Assembly: GCA_019745575.1 (NCBI GenBank)
Contig: JAIETA010000336.1
Location: 1 to 45,133 of the forward strand
Origin: Reyranella sp.
GTDB lineage: Bacteria > Pseudomonadota > Alphaproteobacteria > Reyranellales > Reyranellaceae
Direction: 5' to 3'
Length of the DNA: 45,133 nt
Below are positions 7,177 to 15,165 of this stretch, piece by piece. The translations under genes were made by a program, and so were the position numbers. Each line of letters opens with the position of its first letter. Position 1 is the first letter of the stretch. Under the pieces are notes generated by a model, which saw only the letters and a program-made list of their open reading frames with translations, made no database searches and was not told the origin of the DNA.

Positions 7177-8672
7177 GCTTCGTTGCGGCCGAGCCGCATG
7201 TCGAGATCGAACGGATAGAGCGGCCGCTTGACCTTGGTGTACTTGAACAGCTTGAGATCCGAGGCGGTGCAGCCATCGCCGTCGCACATCACGATGTGCT
7301 TGGCGATCGGCTCGAAGCCGGCGCGGAAATGCTGGCGCGACTTGATGATCACGAACTTCTTGCGCCTGGGATCGATGCCGCAGTGGGTGAAGACGCCGAG
7401 GTCGTAGGGCTCGCTGCGCTTCTCCGACACCACGATCAGCATCTTGCCGGTGTCGAGGACGGCAGTGCGGCCCATACGCACCGTGGTGCCGGTCGCCATC
7501 GGCCCGGTGACGGTGAACTGGCCATCGGTGATCGCCTTCACGCGGCCGGCGATCCGCAGCGGCTTGCCCTTCAACCCCATTGCCGGCATGTCGACCTTGC
7601 CGCCGAGCTCGAGCGTCACCTCGGCGCCGACGCCGGCCTTGATCATCTGCGCGACGCAGCCGGGATCGCAGATCGGGCCCGCGACGGCGTCCTCGAGGCC
7701 CTGCCTGAGGGCCTCTTCGATGACGCTCATCACATCCTGCGTGCCGCCCGACGCGGTGTTGTCGCCGTGGTCCGCCATGACGACGGGGCCGCCGTCGAGC
7801 GACCTGGCGTGCGCCACCTGGACGACCAGCGGCTCGGGGTGGAACAGGAAGCCTTCGCGCTTTTCCCAGGCCGTATCGAGGATCCTGTTCAGCAGAACCT
7901 CGCCCTCGGCCGTGCGTTTGTCGCAGACGATGACGGACGAGAGCGCCAGGTGCGGGATGTCGGCCTGCGGAAAGCCGCCGAACACCGAGGCATTCAGCAC
8001 CTGTCCGGTATCCTCGGCGTGGTTGGCCATACCCATCAGGGTCTTCATCGGCTCACGCGACGGCGTATGGACCAGCGAGCTGCTCATGATCGGCCGGTTG
8101 CCCCACACCATCCGGGGCTCGACTTCGCCCGCCAGCGCCCGCATCAGCGTGCGGCCGGCGCGGCGTGCGGTGTCGGCCATGTCGATATGTGGGTAGGTCC
8201 GGTAGCCTGCGATCACCGTGGCACCCTTGATCATGGCGTCGGTCATCTGGGTGTGGAAATCGAGCGCCACCGCGATCGGCACGTCGGGTGCGATCCGACG
8301 GATGCGGTTCAGCAGCTCGCCTTCACCGTCGTCGAAATGTTCGGCCACCATGGCGCCGTGCAGGGCGAGCAGCACCGCGTCGCATCCCTTGGCGACTTCG
8401 TCGACGATGGCGGCCGTCATCTGCTCATAGGCGGCTTTCGTGACCAGGCCAGACGGATGGGCCGACGCGGCCATCGGCAGGGTGAACTCGGCACCGCCCT
8501 TGCGGGCGACCTCGATGAAGCCGCCGAGCGAGGTGTTGGTGCCTTCGGCCTCGGCGAGGGCCGCCGCGCCCGACAGCGCGCCGGCGCGGGCAAAGGACTC
8601 GATGGGCGTCGGCAGCGGCGAGAACGTGTTCGTCTCGTGCATCATCATCGCGACTACGAACTTTTTGGCCAA
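7173..8672 (-). CDS. M81 family metallopeptidase (MlrC-like, DUF1485)
   Basis: 499-residue protein of the M81/MlrC family, named after a microcystin-degrading enzyme; most members have unknown amide or peptide substrates. Typical features are visible: the N-terminal MMMHETNTFSP, then VLLALHGAMVAEHFDDGEGELL near 115-135, VALDFHTQM, and VMADHGDN near 290. The frame is open further upstream, but I choose a TTG start at 8672 because GGAGG sits 5 nt before it and homologues begin at this KKFVVAMMMHE segment. The stop shares CTAG with the convergent ATPase gene. Upstream lies an imperfect palindrome (8761-8787). Cytoplasmic, no signal peptide. Function beyond the family is unknown. Confidence 0.85.
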   Translation of the reverse strand: MAKKFVVAMMMHETNTFSPLPTPIESFARAGALSGAAALAEAEGTNTSLGGFIEVARKGGAEFTLPMAASAHPSGLVTKAAYEQMTAAIVDEVAKGCDAVLLALHGAMVAEHFDDGEGELLNRIRRIAPDVPIAVALDFHTQMTDAMIKGATVIAGYRTYPHIDMADTARRAGRTLMRALAGEVEPRMVWGNRPIMSSSLVHTPSREPMKTLMGMANHAEDTGQVLNASVFGGFPQADIPHLALSSVIVCDKRTAEGEVLLNRILDTAWEKREGFLFHPEPLVVQVAHARSLDGGPVVMADHGDNTASGGTQDVMSVIEEALRQGLEDAVAGPICDPGCVAQMIKAGVGAEVTLELGGKVDMPAMGLKGKPLRIAGRVKAITDGQFTVTGPMATGTTVRMGRTAVLDTGKMLIVVSEKRSEPYDLGVFTHCGIDPRRKKFVIIKSRQHFRAGFEPIAKHIVMCDGDGCTASDLKLFKYTKVKRPLYPFDLDMRLGRNEA

Positions 8673-8760
8673 TACCGCCTCCGATCCCACCAAGTTCCTG
8701 AACAAACTACATATTTGCGCGCCACCTGCGCCGCGGTCAGCCTTGCATCCCATGCAGGTC

Positions 8761-8787
8761 TGCTGCGCACTAATTTTGTGCGTTGCA
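8761..8787. repeat. Imperfect inverted repeat upstream of the M81 gene
   Basis: TGCTGCGCAC (8761-8770) and GTGCGTTGCA (8778-8787) pair at 8 of 10 positions around a 7-nt AT-rich spacer. It lies about 90-115 nt upstream of the TTG start of the M81 gene, a position suited to a regulator site. No regulator gene is adjacent, so the function is inference. Confidence 0.35.
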
Positions 8788-8884
8788 GAAAAGACACACT
8801 GAAATAGTCCCATCGACAAAGGCCAACTCCATGAATTTGGGCCTTCTATTCACTCTTGAAATCCCTTCGCAGGTGCACCATTCT

Positions 8885-8989
8885 TAGAGGGCAGCAAACG
8901 CCACGTCGGTGGCCTCTTTGTTTGCTGTATGCCCGTCTTGGGCGTTTCCTCCCTAAACTCGGGCCGTGCTTGTCACGGCCCCTTTTTTT
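8885..8989 (+). ncRNA. Predicted small RNA of the alpha-r8 (suhB/mmgR) type
   Basis: About 100 nt with three consecutive hairpins and no reading frame. Hairpin 1: CAGCAAAC (8892-8899) pairs perfectly with GTTTGCTG (8920-8927) and encloses GCCAC-GTCG-GTGGC (8900-8913). Hairpin 2: GCCC (8931-8934) with GGGC (8940-8943). Then comes an unpaired TTTCCTCCCT (8945-8954), and finally an intrinsic terminator. From memory, that 10-mer is the hallmark of the alphaproteobacterial alpha-r8 family (Rfam suhB, S. meliloti MmgR), an Hfq-dependent trans-acting RNA; the CCUCCC stretch can pair with Shine-Dalgarno sequences. A weak promoter may be TTGAAA at 8856-8861 with CATTCT 17 bp downstream. The exact 5' end is uncertain. 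Confidence 0.75.
8961..8989 (+). terminator. Intrinsic terminator of the small RNA
   Basis: GGGCCGTG (8961-8968), loop CTTGT, CACGGCCC (8974-8981), then C and seven T residues (8983-8989). A perfect 8-bp GC-rich stem followed by a T-run, oriented to end the plus-strand small RNA. Confidence 0.9.
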
Positions 8990-9002
8990 GGGCCGTTCGA
9001 GC

Positions 9003-9902
9003 CTACTCGGCAGCGAGTGGGCGCGGCAGGAGCGCCGCCAGCGCCTGATCACCCATTTCCGCGAGAAATCCGGCCATCGTCCGCGCCAGAATGTCGGCCT
9101 GCGGCAGTTTCTCGTGGCGCACTTCGTCCATGTACAAGGCGCGGTTTATTTCAATCTGCAGGGCATGGCGGGCCAGCCCGGGGCGGCCATAGCGCTGGGT
9201 GGTGAAGCCGCCGGCATAGGGCTGGTTGCGGTGCACGCGCAGGCCTCGACCGGTCAACCAAAGTTCGGCGCATTCCACCAGCTCCGGCGCGCACGATTCG
9301 CCGTGATTGTCGCCCAGCACGATGTCGACGCGGCAGTCACGCTGACCGGTGCCGGAGACCACCGATGGCATCGAATGGGCGTCGATCAGCAGCGCCGCGC
9401 CGAAAAGGCCGTGGGTCTGTTCGACCAGTGTCGACAGAGCCGTGTGGTATGGGCGCCAACAGGAGTCCAGCCGATGCTCGATCATGCCGGCCGGCACGCG
9501 ACCGCCGTAAATTGCCTCGCCACTCGCCGCCACGCGCGGGATCATGCCGAGGCCCGCGGCGACACGCGTCGTGCGATGGTTGAGCGGCCGCGGCAACGGG
9601 CCCTCGAACATGGCCGGATCGAGTTCGTAGGGCTCGCGGTTGGCATCCACGTAGGAGCGCGGAAACCGCGCCGCCAGCAACGGCATGCCGAGCGAGGGCG
9701 CGGTGGCGAACAGCTCGTCGACGAAGGCATCCTCGGCCCGGCGCAGGGTCGCGAGCGGCACTGCCGCCTGGGCCAGGAACTCGGCCGGATAGGTCGATCC
9801 GCTGTGCGGCGAGGCGACGACCACCGGCCTCGTCTGGCGGGCCGGCAGGCGACAGTCCAGGGCCTCGTGCTCGGGGGCGGACGGCGGGATTTTCATGTCC
9901 AT
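9003..9902 (-). CDS. N-formylglutamate amidohydrolase family protein
   Basis: About 299 residues. The family (HutG-type N-formylglutamate deformylase and relatives) hydrolyses N-formylglutamate to formate and glutamate, a late step of one histidine degradation route. Seen: VVVASPHSGSTYPAEF near residue 25, DAFVDELF near 55, RSYVDANREPYELDP near 80, an LIDAHSMPS motif with probable metal/catalytic residues, and RVHRNQPYAGGFTTQRYG near 225. No other hut genes are adjacent, so another N-formyl or amide substrate is possible. Start chosen at the first of two close ATGs (9902; the other is 9896); neither has a clear ribosome binding site, and a longer open frame to 9989 is not supported by the family's usual length. 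Confidence 0.82.
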   Translation of the reverse strand: MDMKIPPSAPEHEALDCRLPARQTRPVVVASPHSGSTYPAEFLAQAAVPLATLRRAEDAFVDELFATAPSLGMPLLAARFPRSYVDANREPYELDPAMFEGPLPRPLNHRTTRVAAGLGMIPRVAASGEAIYGGRVPAGMIEHRLDSCWRPYHTALSTLVEQTHGLFGAALLIDAHSMPSVVSGTGQRDCRVDIVLGDNHGESCAPELVECAELWLTGRGLRVHRNQPYAGGFTTQRYGRPGLARHALQIEINRALYMDEVRHEKLPQADILARTMAGFLAEMGDQALAALLPRPLAAE

Positions 9903-10059
9903 CTCAATAGCGCGCGGCGTCCCGCCCGTCACGCGCAGCGCTCTCGCCGGGACCGCACGCCGGCCGATCTGCTGCTCTTGCCAATCCAACGGCAGCGATG
10001 TAGACGACCGGGCTTCCGCGTTGCGCTGTGCATCGGCACGCCGCGCCGCGGCCGGCGAT

Positions 10060-10134
10060 GGGCGCGTAGCTCAGCGGTAGAGCACTGTCTTGACATGGCA
10101 GGGGTCACAGGTTCAATCCCTGTCGCGCCCACCA
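10060..10134 (+). tRNA. tRNA-Val (anticodon GAC)
   Basis: Complete cloverleaf of 75 nt with encoded CCA. Acceptor GGGCGCG (10060-10066) pairs with CGCGCCC (10124-10130). D arm is GCTC/GAGC, anticodon stem CTGTC/GGCAG with loop TTGACAT (anticodon GAC at 10092-10094), and T arm ACAGG/CCTGT with loop TTCAATC. It reads GUC and GUU valine codons. It stands alone, 83 nt before nadE on the same strand. Confidence 0.95.
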
Positions 10135-10217
10135 TCGCCCCAATACCAGCCCCTGATCCGACCACCTCTTGATCTGAACTGGGCGCCATCGGACTGTAGA
10201 GGATCGTTGGAGTCCCG

Positions 10218-12263
10218 ATGTCCGATTTTTTCTCCCTCTATTCCCATGAATTCGTGCGCCTGTCGTGCTGCGTTCCGCGAACCCGCGTGGCCGACGCAGG
10301 CTTCAACCTCGCCGAAACGCTGAGACTCGCGGCGGCGGGCGACAAGACCGGCACGGCGCTCATGGTCTTTCCGGAGCTGGGCCTGTCGTCCTATGCGATC
10401 GAGGACCTGCTGCTGCAGGACGCGCTGCTCGACGAGGTCGAGCGTTCCATCGCCGCGGTCGTGACGGCGTCGAAGAAGCTCAATCCGGTGCTGATCGTCG
10501 GCGCCCCGCTGCGCGTGCGCGGACGACTCTACAACACGGCCGTTGTTGTCCATCGCGGGGCCATCCTGGGTGTGGTGCCCAAGATCTACCTGCCGAACTA
10601 TCGCGAGTTTTACGAGAAGCGCCATTTCGTGTCGGGCGCCAACGTGCTCGAGCCGGAAGTCAGGCTGGCGGGGCAGACGGTGCCGTTCGGCACGGACTTC
10701 CTGTTCCGATCGACTGGCAGCGTACCGTTCACCTTCCATGTCGAGATCTGCGAGGACATCTGGGTGCCGGTGCCGCCGTCCAGCCACGCCGCCCTTGCCG
10801 GCGCCGAGGTGCTGGTGAACCTGTCGGCCAGCAACATCACCATCGGCAAGGCCGAGACCCGCCGCCTGCTGTGCGGCAGCCAGTCGTCGCGCGCGGTGGC
10901 CGCCTACGCCTACTCGGCGTCGGGCGCGGGCGAGTCGACGACCGATCTTGCCTGGGACGGACACGCAGCGATCTTCGAGTGTGGCGACCAGCTGGCCGAG
11001 TCCCAGCGTTTCGCCAAGGAGTCGGTGATCATCCAGGCCGACATCGACCTCGGCCGCATCCGCCAGGAGCGTCTGCGCTACAATGCCTTCGCCGACTGCG
11101 CGGCCAACGAAGGCGCGCGGGTGACGCGGTTCCGGGCCGTGACCTTCGAGCTCGATGCGCCGAAGAAGCGCGTACCCTTGCAGCGCGCCATCGAGCGCTT
11201 CCCGTATGTGCCGTCCGATCCGGCCAAGCTGCGCGACAATTGCTACGAGGCCTACAACATCCAGGTCCAGGGGCTGGCGCAGCGGCTGCAGTCGAGCAAG
11301 GTTCAGCGCGCCATCATCGGCGTGTCAGGAGGCCTCGATTCGACGCACGCGCTGCTGGTGACCTGCCGGGCCATGGACCTGCTCGGCCTCGATCGCAAGA
11401 ACGTGCTGGCCTACACGATGCCGGGCTTCGGCACGTCGGACAAAACCCACAAGAACGCCTGGCGGTTGATGCGTGAGCTGGGCGTCACGGCGGCCGAGAT
11501 CGACATCAAGCCGGCGGCCACGCAGATGCTGGCCGACATCGGCCATCCGTTCGGCCGTGGCAAGAAGGTCTACGACGTCACCTTCGAGAACGTGCAGGCG
11601 GGCCTTCGCACGGACTACCTGTTCCGTCTCGCCAACCAGCACGGCGGCATGGTGGTCGGTACCGGCGATCTGTCGGAACTCGGGCTGGGCTGGTGCACCT
11701 ACGGCGTGGGCGACCACATGTCCCACTACAATCCCAACGGTTCGGTCTCCAAGACGCTGATCCAGCATCTGATCCGCTTCGTCGCCGCGTCGGGCGACGT
11801 CGACAAGAACACGGCGGCCACCCTGCACGACATTCTGGACACGGAAATCTCGCCGGAACTCATTCCGCCGGGCGAGGGCGGCGTCATCCAGTCGACCGAA
11901 CAGTCGGTCGGGCCCTATGCGCTGCAGGACTTCAATCTCTACTACCTGACGCGATTCGGGTTCCGGCCGTCCAAGATTGCCTTCCTCGCCTGGAATGCCT
12001 GGCATGACGAGGCCAAGGGCGCCTGGCCCGCCAATCTGCCAGCCGACGCAAAGCGCGCCTTCACAATGGCCGAGATCAAGAAGTGGATGGCTCTGTTCAT
12101 GCGCCGCTTCTTCACCAACCAGTTCAAGCGCTCGGCGCTGCCCAATGGCCCCAAGATTTCGTCGGGCGGTTCGCTGTCGCCGCGCGGTGACTGGCGGGCG
12201 CCCTCCGACGGCAGCCCCGATATATGGTTGGCCGAACTCGCCCAGCAAGTCCCCGACAAGTAG
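10218..12263 (+). CDS. nadE: Glutamine-dependent NAD(+) synthetase
   Basis: 681-residue two-domain enzyme that converts nicotinic acid adenine dinucleotide, ATP and glutamine to NAD+, the last step of NAD synthesis. The N-terminal nitrilase-type glutaminase domain (about 1-300) has the catalytic triad: Glu53 in MVFPELGLSSY, Lys122 in VPKIYLPNYREFYEKR and Cys178 in HVEICEDIWVP. The C-terminal synthetase domain has the ATP pyrophosphatase loop SGGLDS at 370-375, then GTGDLSELGLGWCTYG and the DHMSHYNPNG segment. Length matches the long form (about 680) found in actinobacteria and some proteobacteria. GGAG lies 7 nt before the ATG. The rhodanese and DUF3237 genes follow closely on the same strand. 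Confidence 0.95.
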   Translation: MSDFFSLYSHEFVRLSCCVPRTRVADAGFNLAETLRLAAAGDKTGTALMVFPELGLSSYAIEDLLLQDALLDEVERSIAAVVTASKKLNPVLIVGAPLRVRGRLYNTAVVVHRGAILGVVPKIYLPNYREFYEKRHFVSGANVLEPEVRLAGQTVPFGTDFLFRSTGSVPFTFHVEICEDIWVPVPPSSHAALAGAEVLVNLSASNITIGKAETRRLLCGSQSSRAVAAYAYSASGAGESTTDLAWDGHAAIFECGDQLAESQRFAKESVIIQADIDLGRIRQERLRYNAFADCAANEGARVTRFRAVTFELDAPKKRVPLQRAIERFPYVPSDPAKLRDNCYEAYNIQVQGLAQRLQSSKVQRAIIGVSGGLDSTHALLVTCRAMDLLGLDRKNVLAYTMPGFGTSDKTHKNAWRLMRELGVTAAEIDIKPAATQMLADIGHPFGRGKKVYDVTFENVQAGLRTDYLFRLANQHGGMVVGTGDLSELGLGWCTYGVGDHMSHYNPNGSVSKTLIQHLIRFVAASGDVDKNTAATLHDILDTEISPELIPPGEGGVIQSTEQSVGPYALQDFNLYYLTRFGFRPSKIAFLAWNAWHDEAKGAWPANLPADAKRAFTMAEIKKWMALFMRRFFTNQFKRSALPNGPKISSGGSLSPRGDWRAPSDGSPDIWLAELAQQVPDK

Positions 12264-12292
12264 ACTGGGTTCCGCGTAGGGAGAAAGCCGCC

Positions 12293-12700
12293 ATGCCACT
12301 CGAGATCAGGAAGACCGTGCAGCAGATGGTCGACGAGGCCAATGCGGCGATCGAGACGCTGCCGCTGGCCGAGGCGATGAAGATTCACGGCAAGGCCGGA
12401 GTCACTTTCATCGACATCCGCGATCCGCGCGAACTGTGGCGCGACGGGACGATCCCCGGTGCCATCAACGTGACGCGCGGCATGCTCGAGATGTGGATCG
12501 ATCCCAAGAGCCCTTACGCCAAGGAATACTTCCAGAGCGGCAACAAGTTCGTGTTCTTCTGCGCCGGCGCCTGGCGCTCGGCGCTGGCGACCAAGACCGC
12601 GCAGGACATGGGCCTGACGCCGGTGGCGCATTTCGAGGGCGGCTTCGGAGCCTGGAAGAAGGCGGGCGGTCCGGTGGAAACGGTCGAGCCGAAGAAGTAG
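12293..12700 (+). CDS. Rhodanese-like domain protein
   Basis: 135-residue single-domain rhodanese. Such proteins bind persulfide sulfur on a loop cysteine and pass it to acceptors. The fold markers are visible: VTFIDIRDPRELWRDGTIPGAINV (about 37-60) with the CDC25-like strand and Asp, and the active-site loop CAGAWRS at 90-96 with Cys90 as the sulfur carrier. The family end, FEGGFGAWKKAGGPV, is present. No signal peptide. The ATG follows AGGGAG and lies 29 nt downstream of nadE, so it is probably co-transcribed. The specific sulfur acceptor is unknown. Confidence 0.88.
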   Translation: MPLEIRKTVQQMVDEANAAIETLPLAEAMKIHGKAGVTFIDIRDPRELWRDGTIPGAINVTRGMLEMWIDPKSPYAKEYFQSGNKFVFFCAGAWRSALATKTAQDMGLTPVAHFEGGFGAWKKAGGPVETVEPKK

Positions 12701-12736
12701 GAATTGAAAGCCGCGCCAGCACGACAAGAGGACACC

Positions 12737-13207
12737 ATGACCGCCCCGACCCTGCGCTCCGCCCACCTCTTCACGCTGACGCTGCAGGTCGACCCGAGCG
12801 TGACGGACGTCGGCGAGACGCCCTATGGCCGCCGCCGCATCGCCACCGTCACTGGCGGCAGTTTCGAGGGCGAGGAACTGCGGGGCAGCGTGCTGCCCTC
12901 GCCGGGCGGCGACTGGCTGCTGCTGCGGCGCGACGGCATCCTGCAACTCGACGTCCGCCTGACGCTCAAGACCGACGACGGCCATCTTGTCTACATGAGC
13001 TATCGCGGCATGCGCCACGGCCCGGCCTGGGTGATCGAGCAGCTCAACAAAGGCGAGAAGGTCGACCCGAGCCAGTACTATTTCCGCACGACGCCGTGGT
13101 TCGAGACGTCATCGGACAAGTACCGGTTTCTCAATCGCATCGTGTGCGTGGCGGCCGGCCGGCGCGAGCCGGCTGGGCCGGTCTACGACGTCTTTCAGGT
13201 TCTCTGA
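12737..13207 (+). CDS. DUF3237 family protein
   Basis: 156-residue protein of the DUF3237 family (single-domain beta-barrel, function unknown). Recognised from the LRSAHLFTLTLQV start, the TPYGRRRIATVTGGSFEGEELRG segment near 30-55, the SPGGDWLLLRRDG turn near 57-69, and YYFRTTPWFET plus the end FLNRIVCVAAGR. No signal peptide, so probably cytoplasmic. The ATG at 12737 has AAGAGGA 5-6 nt upstream. The 3' end overlaps the convergent alpha/beta hydrolase by 13 nt. No substrate can be assigned. Confidence 0.75.
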   Translation: MTAPTLRSAHLFTLTLQVDPSVTDVGETPYGRRRIATVTGGSFEGEELRGSVLPSPGGDWLLLRRDGILQLDVRLTLKTDDGHLVYMSYRGMRHGPAWVIEQLNKGEKVDPSQYYFRTTPWFETSSDKYRFLNRIVCVAAGRREPAGPVYDVFQVL

Positions 13208-14061
13208 CGCGCGATCCGCTCCAGCACCGGCAGGATGTACTCGCGGAACTTTGCGGGATTCTCGCTCATCGGGAAGTGGCCGAGTTCCTTCATGACCTGG
13301 ACCTCGGCGCCGGGGATCTGGGCTGCGGTGCGTAGCGTGTCCTCGGCCGTGCAGGAGAAGTCGTACTCGCCGGTCAGCAGGTAGAGCGGGCAGATACTTG
13401 TGTCGATCGCCTTGATCTTTTCCCGCAGGTCGCCGTCGACGCGATAGAAATAGAGGTCGCCCTTGAACACGCCCGGGCCGCCCTGCATGTACATCCACAA
13501 GGTCTCGTGGCGGTTCACCGACGGACTCTGCGGCGCGATCAGGCCCGAGATGAGGGCGGCGCAGACCTCACCGCCGTGTACGTCGGGGCGGTGCAGCCAC
13601 GCGGTGTCGTACCAGGGCTGCTGGAAGTCGGCGGCCTCCAGCGCGATCAGGGCGCGGAACTCGCGGGCATGCTCGATCGCCAGGTTGAGCACGATGCGCC
13701 CGCCGATCGAACAGCCCATGACGACCGGCCGGTCGAGGTCGAGGGCGTGGCAGAAGGCCAGGACGGCGGCGGTGTAGGAGGCTGTCGTGAGGCGATACTC
13801 CTCGCGTTCCCAGCCGTCCGGCGGGCTCGACTTGCCGTGCCAGGGCATGTCGAAGGCAAGCACGCGATAGTGCCGGGTGATCTCGGGATCGGCCAGCAGA
13901 TGGCGGAACTGCCGGCCGTCGGCGCCGGCGGTGTGCAGGCAAACCAGGGGAATGGCGCCGCCGCCAGCGGGGCCGGCTTCCTCGAAGTACAGGCGGTGGG
14001 CGACGCCGTCGATCTCCAGCCGGACGTAGCGGCCGATCATGGGATCGAGAGCCGGCGCCAT
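13195..14061 (-). CDS. Alpha/beta hydrolase
   Basis: 288-residue alpha/beta-hydrolase fold enzyme. Nucleophile elbow GCSIGG with Ser118; oxyanion region LVCLHTAGADGRQF near 39-53; DMPWHGKSSPP near 71-80 (cap side of the family); acid probably the Asp in LLTGEYDFSC; catalytic His in ELGHFPMSENP near the C-terminus. Probably cytoplasmic (no signal peptide). The ATG at 14061 is 2 nt after the stop of the SCP2-like gene, so the two are translated together; a longer open frame upstream only shadows that gene. Substrate unknown, probably an ester or a C-C bond substrate of the meta-cleavage type. Confidence 0.85.
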   Translation of the reverse strand: MAPALDPMIGRYVRLEIDGVAHRLYFEEAGPAGGGAIPLVCLHTAGADGRQFRHLLADPEITRHYRVLAFDMPWHGKSSPPDGWEREEYRLTTASYTAAVLAFCHALDLDRPVVMGCSIGGRIVLNLAIEHAREFRALIALEAADFQQPWYDTAWLHRPDVHGGEVCAALISGLIAPQSPSVNRHETLWMYMQGGPGVFKGDLYFYRVDGDLREKIKAIDTSICPLYLLTGEYDFSCTAEDTLRTAAQIPGAEVQVMKELGHFPMSENPAKFREYILPVLERIARQRT

Positions 14062-14063
14062 GC

Positions 14064-14447
14064 TCAGAGCGTCTCCGGCAGGCGCCGCGGCAGCGCCAGC
14101 AGGTCCTTGAAGTACTGCAGGTTCTGCAACAGAGGGCGCAGGTCGCCGTCGATCGAGGCCGCGCCGCGTTTGGTCAGCGCGAAGAGGTCGTGCCAGCCCG
14201 GCGCCGGCGGCGCCTGCCAGTGACGCCGCCAGGCGTCCTCGCTGCCGCGCAGGCAGAATGCGACCGATTTCAGCAGGCGCGGACCGCGCTGGAGTGCGGC
14301 CAGCCCGCCATCGCGTATGTCGAGATAGAAGGGCTCGGCGCCGATATCGACTCGGCACTCGACGTTGAGCCAGCGTCCGCGTCGGCGAAGATCGGCGTCG
14401 GCCGCGAGAAGGTCGGGGAGGCGGGAAAAGCGGTCGGCAGGACTCAT
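14064..14447 (-). CDS. SCP2-like small protein, hypothetical
   Basis: 127 residues, no signal peptide or membrane segment. The pattern of an N-terminal charged helix, a strand EPFYLDIRDGGLAAL, a helix with WRRHWQ, and an end resembling sterol-carrier-protein domains (DLFALTKRGAASIDGDLRPLLQNLQYFKDLLAL: 'small protein binds lipid, grey loop then G-D-L-LL-NL') suggests an SCP2-type lipid-binding fold. This is my reading of a weak pattern. It overlaps the DUF6134 gene by 4 nt (ATGA) and leads directly into the alpha/beta hydrolase, so the three form an operon that may handle a hydrophobic or CoA-linked substrate. Confidence 0.6.
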   Translation of the reverse strand: MSPADRFSRLPDLLAADADLRRRGRWLNVECRVDIGAEPFYLDIRDGGLAALQRGPRLLKSVAFCLRGSEDAWRRHWQAPPAPGWHDLFALTKRGAASIDGDLRPLLQNLQYFKDLLALPRRLPETL

Positions 14448-15100
14448 TCCTGCAGAATGTACTCGATCGTCGATCCGTCGGAACCGAGGAAAGACGTCTT
14501 TACCCAGCGCCCACGATCGTCAAACCACTGGTCCTTTGCCACGTCGCCCGAGTAGCGGTAGCGGGTGGCGGCGACGGTCCCGTTGGCCGTCTTCACCTGT
14601 TCGCGGCCGACGGGCGTGATCTGCACGTTCGACTTGGCTCCGGTCTGCGTGTTGAGCAGCGCCGATTGACCGATCTGGCGGAAGTTCCAGTGGCTGGAGG
14701 GCAGCAGGTCCAGCGGCAGGGTTTCGCGAGCTGCGTCGGCATTCGTGCTGCGCACGATATCCAGGCCGCCGCCGGCGCGCTGCGCCTGCACGGCCACCTT
14801 CTTGCCGTTGTCGTTGGTCTGCGAAGCGAGTGACAGAAACGTGTCGCCGCTCCAAACTTCCTGCGCCCGATGGCTGTATCGATAGGCAGTGAAGCCCAGA
14901 ACCTTGACAGCCAGATCGATCGAGGTGGCGACTGTGAGTTGCTGACCGTTACGTTGGAAGTCGACGGTGTGCCGACCGATCGGCTCGCCGTTGCGGTAGG
15001 CAATGAAAGAAACCGACGACCCATAGGGGGAGTCCTGGGCGGCCGACGCCGTGGCCGTGCCTGCCGTCGCCAAGATCAGTGCAATTGCCAATCCACGCAT
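14444..15100 (-). CDS. DUF6134 family exported protein
   Basis: 218-residue secreted protein. Signal peptide about 1-20 (MRGLAIALILATAGTATASA). The mature part is a beta-rich domain: SFIAYRNGEPIGRHTVDF near 30-47, AVKVLGFTAYRYSHRAQEVW near 60-80, and a WFDDRGRWVKTSF end with DGSTIEYIL, the pattern of DUF6134 / DUF3108-like proteins that bind or carry hydrophobic ligands. The start at 15100 has AAGGAGCGGG in the right place and gives a clean signal peptide; an in-frame ATG farther out does not. First gene of the three-gene minus-strand operon. Function unknown. Confidence 0.72.
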   Translation of the reverse strand: MRGLAIALILATAGTATASAAQDSPYGSSVSFIAYRNGEPIGRHTVDFQRNGQQLTVATSIDLAVKVLGFTAYRYSHRAQEVWSGDTFLSLASQTNDNGKKVAVQAQRAGGGLDIVRSTNADAARETLPLDLLPSSHWNFRQIGQSALLNTQTGAKSNVQITPVGREQVKTANGTVAATRYRYSGDVAKDQWFDDRGRWVKTSFLGSDGSTIEYILQE

Positions 15101-15165
15101 GTTCCCGCTCCTTGAGTGATTATACGCCGGACCCGGCGTTCGGATCACCCAGCAAAAGCAGGGCG

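Noticed and set aside
8885..8989. 6S RNA or SRP RNA
   Set aside because: Neither the long open-bubble rod of 6S nor the SRP Alu/GNAR features are seen; the three-hairpin layout with TTTCCTCCCT fits alpha-r8 better.
10135..10217. NAD-responsive riboswitch before nadE
   Set aside because: The 83 nt after the tRNA show no conserved stem pattern that I can recognise.
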